From NCBI RefSeq assembly GCF_002891535.1, contig NZ_PDZR01000008.1, positions 87,286-151,285 on the forward strand: 64,000 nucleotides of DNA. The letters are read 5' to 3'. Positions 63,702 to 64,000 of the stretch are shown one piece after another. The DNA is from Methylocella silvestris. Its GTDB lineage: Bacteria > Pseudomonadota > Alphaproteobacteria > Rhizobiales > Beijerinckiaceae. Under the pieces are notes generated by a model that did no database searches, was not told where the DNA came from, and was given only the letters and a program-made list of their open reading frames with translations. A program made the position numbers and the translations under genes. Each line of letters opens with the position of its first letter. Within the stretch, counting starts at the first letter, position 1.

Positions 63702-64000
63702 TTAAGCTCTCTCGCGGCTGAAGCCGAGAAGCTTTCTTTGTTCGACCCAATCGGCAGGAAGCCGCGGCAACAGCCGCATCAGCGATTTGGCGGTAAGTTC
63801 AGATGGCTGTCGGCCATTGACGAGCGCAGTGGTGATGTCCGGCGCCAACCAGGGCAGACGCAGGATCGAATAAAGGTGCGGCGCGGTCACGCCCTCCTCA
63901 AGCGCAACGTCGCGGACGCTAAGTTTGGGATTTTTGCTGAGGCTCGATTGGACGCGATGCGCGCGGGCGAGAATGCGCAGAAGGCTTAGATCGGGAGCAG
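63702..64000 (-). CDS. second large serine recombinase, C-terminal part only (window edge)
   Basis: The frame is open to the window edge and encodes the last 98 or so residues. It reads 'LARAHRVQSSLSKNPKLSVRD' then 'ALEEGVTAPHLYSILRLPWL', 'TTALVNGRQPSELTAKSLMR' and 'LPADWVEQRKLLGF'. By eye it is about three-quarters identical to the end of the first recombinase, so it is a diverged paralogue rather than a recent copy. Its N-terminus, and presumably its own DUF2924 and DUF3489, lie beyond the window. Confidence 0.9.
   Translation of the reverse strand, partial: APDLSLLRILARAHRVQSSLSKNPKLSVRDVALEEGVTAPHLYSILRLPWLAPDITTALVNGRQPSELTAKSLMRLLPRLPADWVEQRKLLGFSRERA

Overview
The window is a high-GC chromosomal segment of an alphaproteobacterium, most likely of the Hyphomicrobiales (Rhizobiales). 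The pointers are the glyA-nrdR-ribD-ribE block, an LdtR-type MarR regulator beside a YkuD L,D-transpeptidase, a liv operon containing a small DUF6867-like membrane protein, the map-radC pair, an Ate/Bpt arginyltransferase, a Usg-family protein and a PCu(A)C/DUF2946/ATP12 cluster. GC content, frequent ATGA stop-start overlaps and short palindromic repeats suggest the Beijerinckiaceae/Methylocystaceae neighbourhood. That family placement is inference; no 16S or diagnostic methylotrophy gene is present.

Layout. 1-2.3 kb: a multi-sensor GAF-PAS-GGDEF protein cut by the left edge. 2.7-3.6 kb: an ArsR-SRPBCC pair with two near-identical operators and a promoter that predicts a leaderless mRNA. 3.8-10.4 kb: MsrP, a secreted DUF3455 protein, a RecD-like helicase and a four-gene OsmF/YehZ-type osmoprotectant ABC transporter, all five of the latter joined by 4-base overlaps. 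10.5-11.6 kb: a DUF1348 protein and a TetR regulator. 11.6-14.9 kb: bioD-bioF and divergent bioA. 14.9-16 kb: a PRISE-type reductase broken by one amber codon beside its catalytic lysine. 16.5-23.1 kb: parC, an AT-rich orphan gene, a MITE-like repeat, a secreted protein, a kinase fused to an FGE-like domain, and a DUF4399 protein. 23-27.4 kb: bpt, an RDD protein, a VanX/DdpX-type dipeptidase, YjbQ, a CinA-type domain protein, gpt and tRNA-Leu(UAA). 27.8-34.5 kb: an FkbM methyltransferase, acetoacetate decarboxylase, ldtR, the L,D-transpeptidase and an OmpA-like protein. 34.9-38.5 kb: glyA-nrdR-ribD-ribE. 39-47.7 kb: copper-related genes, atp12, an HAD phosphatase, a thioesterase, a catalase-like protein, prmA, a Wzx-like flippase and ccdA. 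47.7-53.2 kb: a complete livHMGF-DUF6867-livK operon. 53.4-59.6 kb: a flavin reductase, a hydrolase with a histone-H1-like tail, usg, map-radC, hom and small membrane proteins.

The right end (59.7-64 kb) is the main accessory region. tRNA-Gln(UUG) is followed by a compact element: a large serine recombinase, a DUF2924 protein and a DUF3489 protein, bounded by a 25-base near-perfect repeat of the tRNA 3' end. A second, diverged copy starts immediately after it. It has the same noncoding flank and the end of a homologous recombinase, and runs off the window. No other cargo is visible in the first unit. A tandem, tRNA-anchored family of minimal serine-recombinase elements is the best candidate for an undescribed system here.

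Starts were often moved inward from the longest open frame where a Shine-Dalgarno sequence, signal peptide or family length favoured it. Functional names rest on recognisable motifs and overall sequence pattern, not on database searches.
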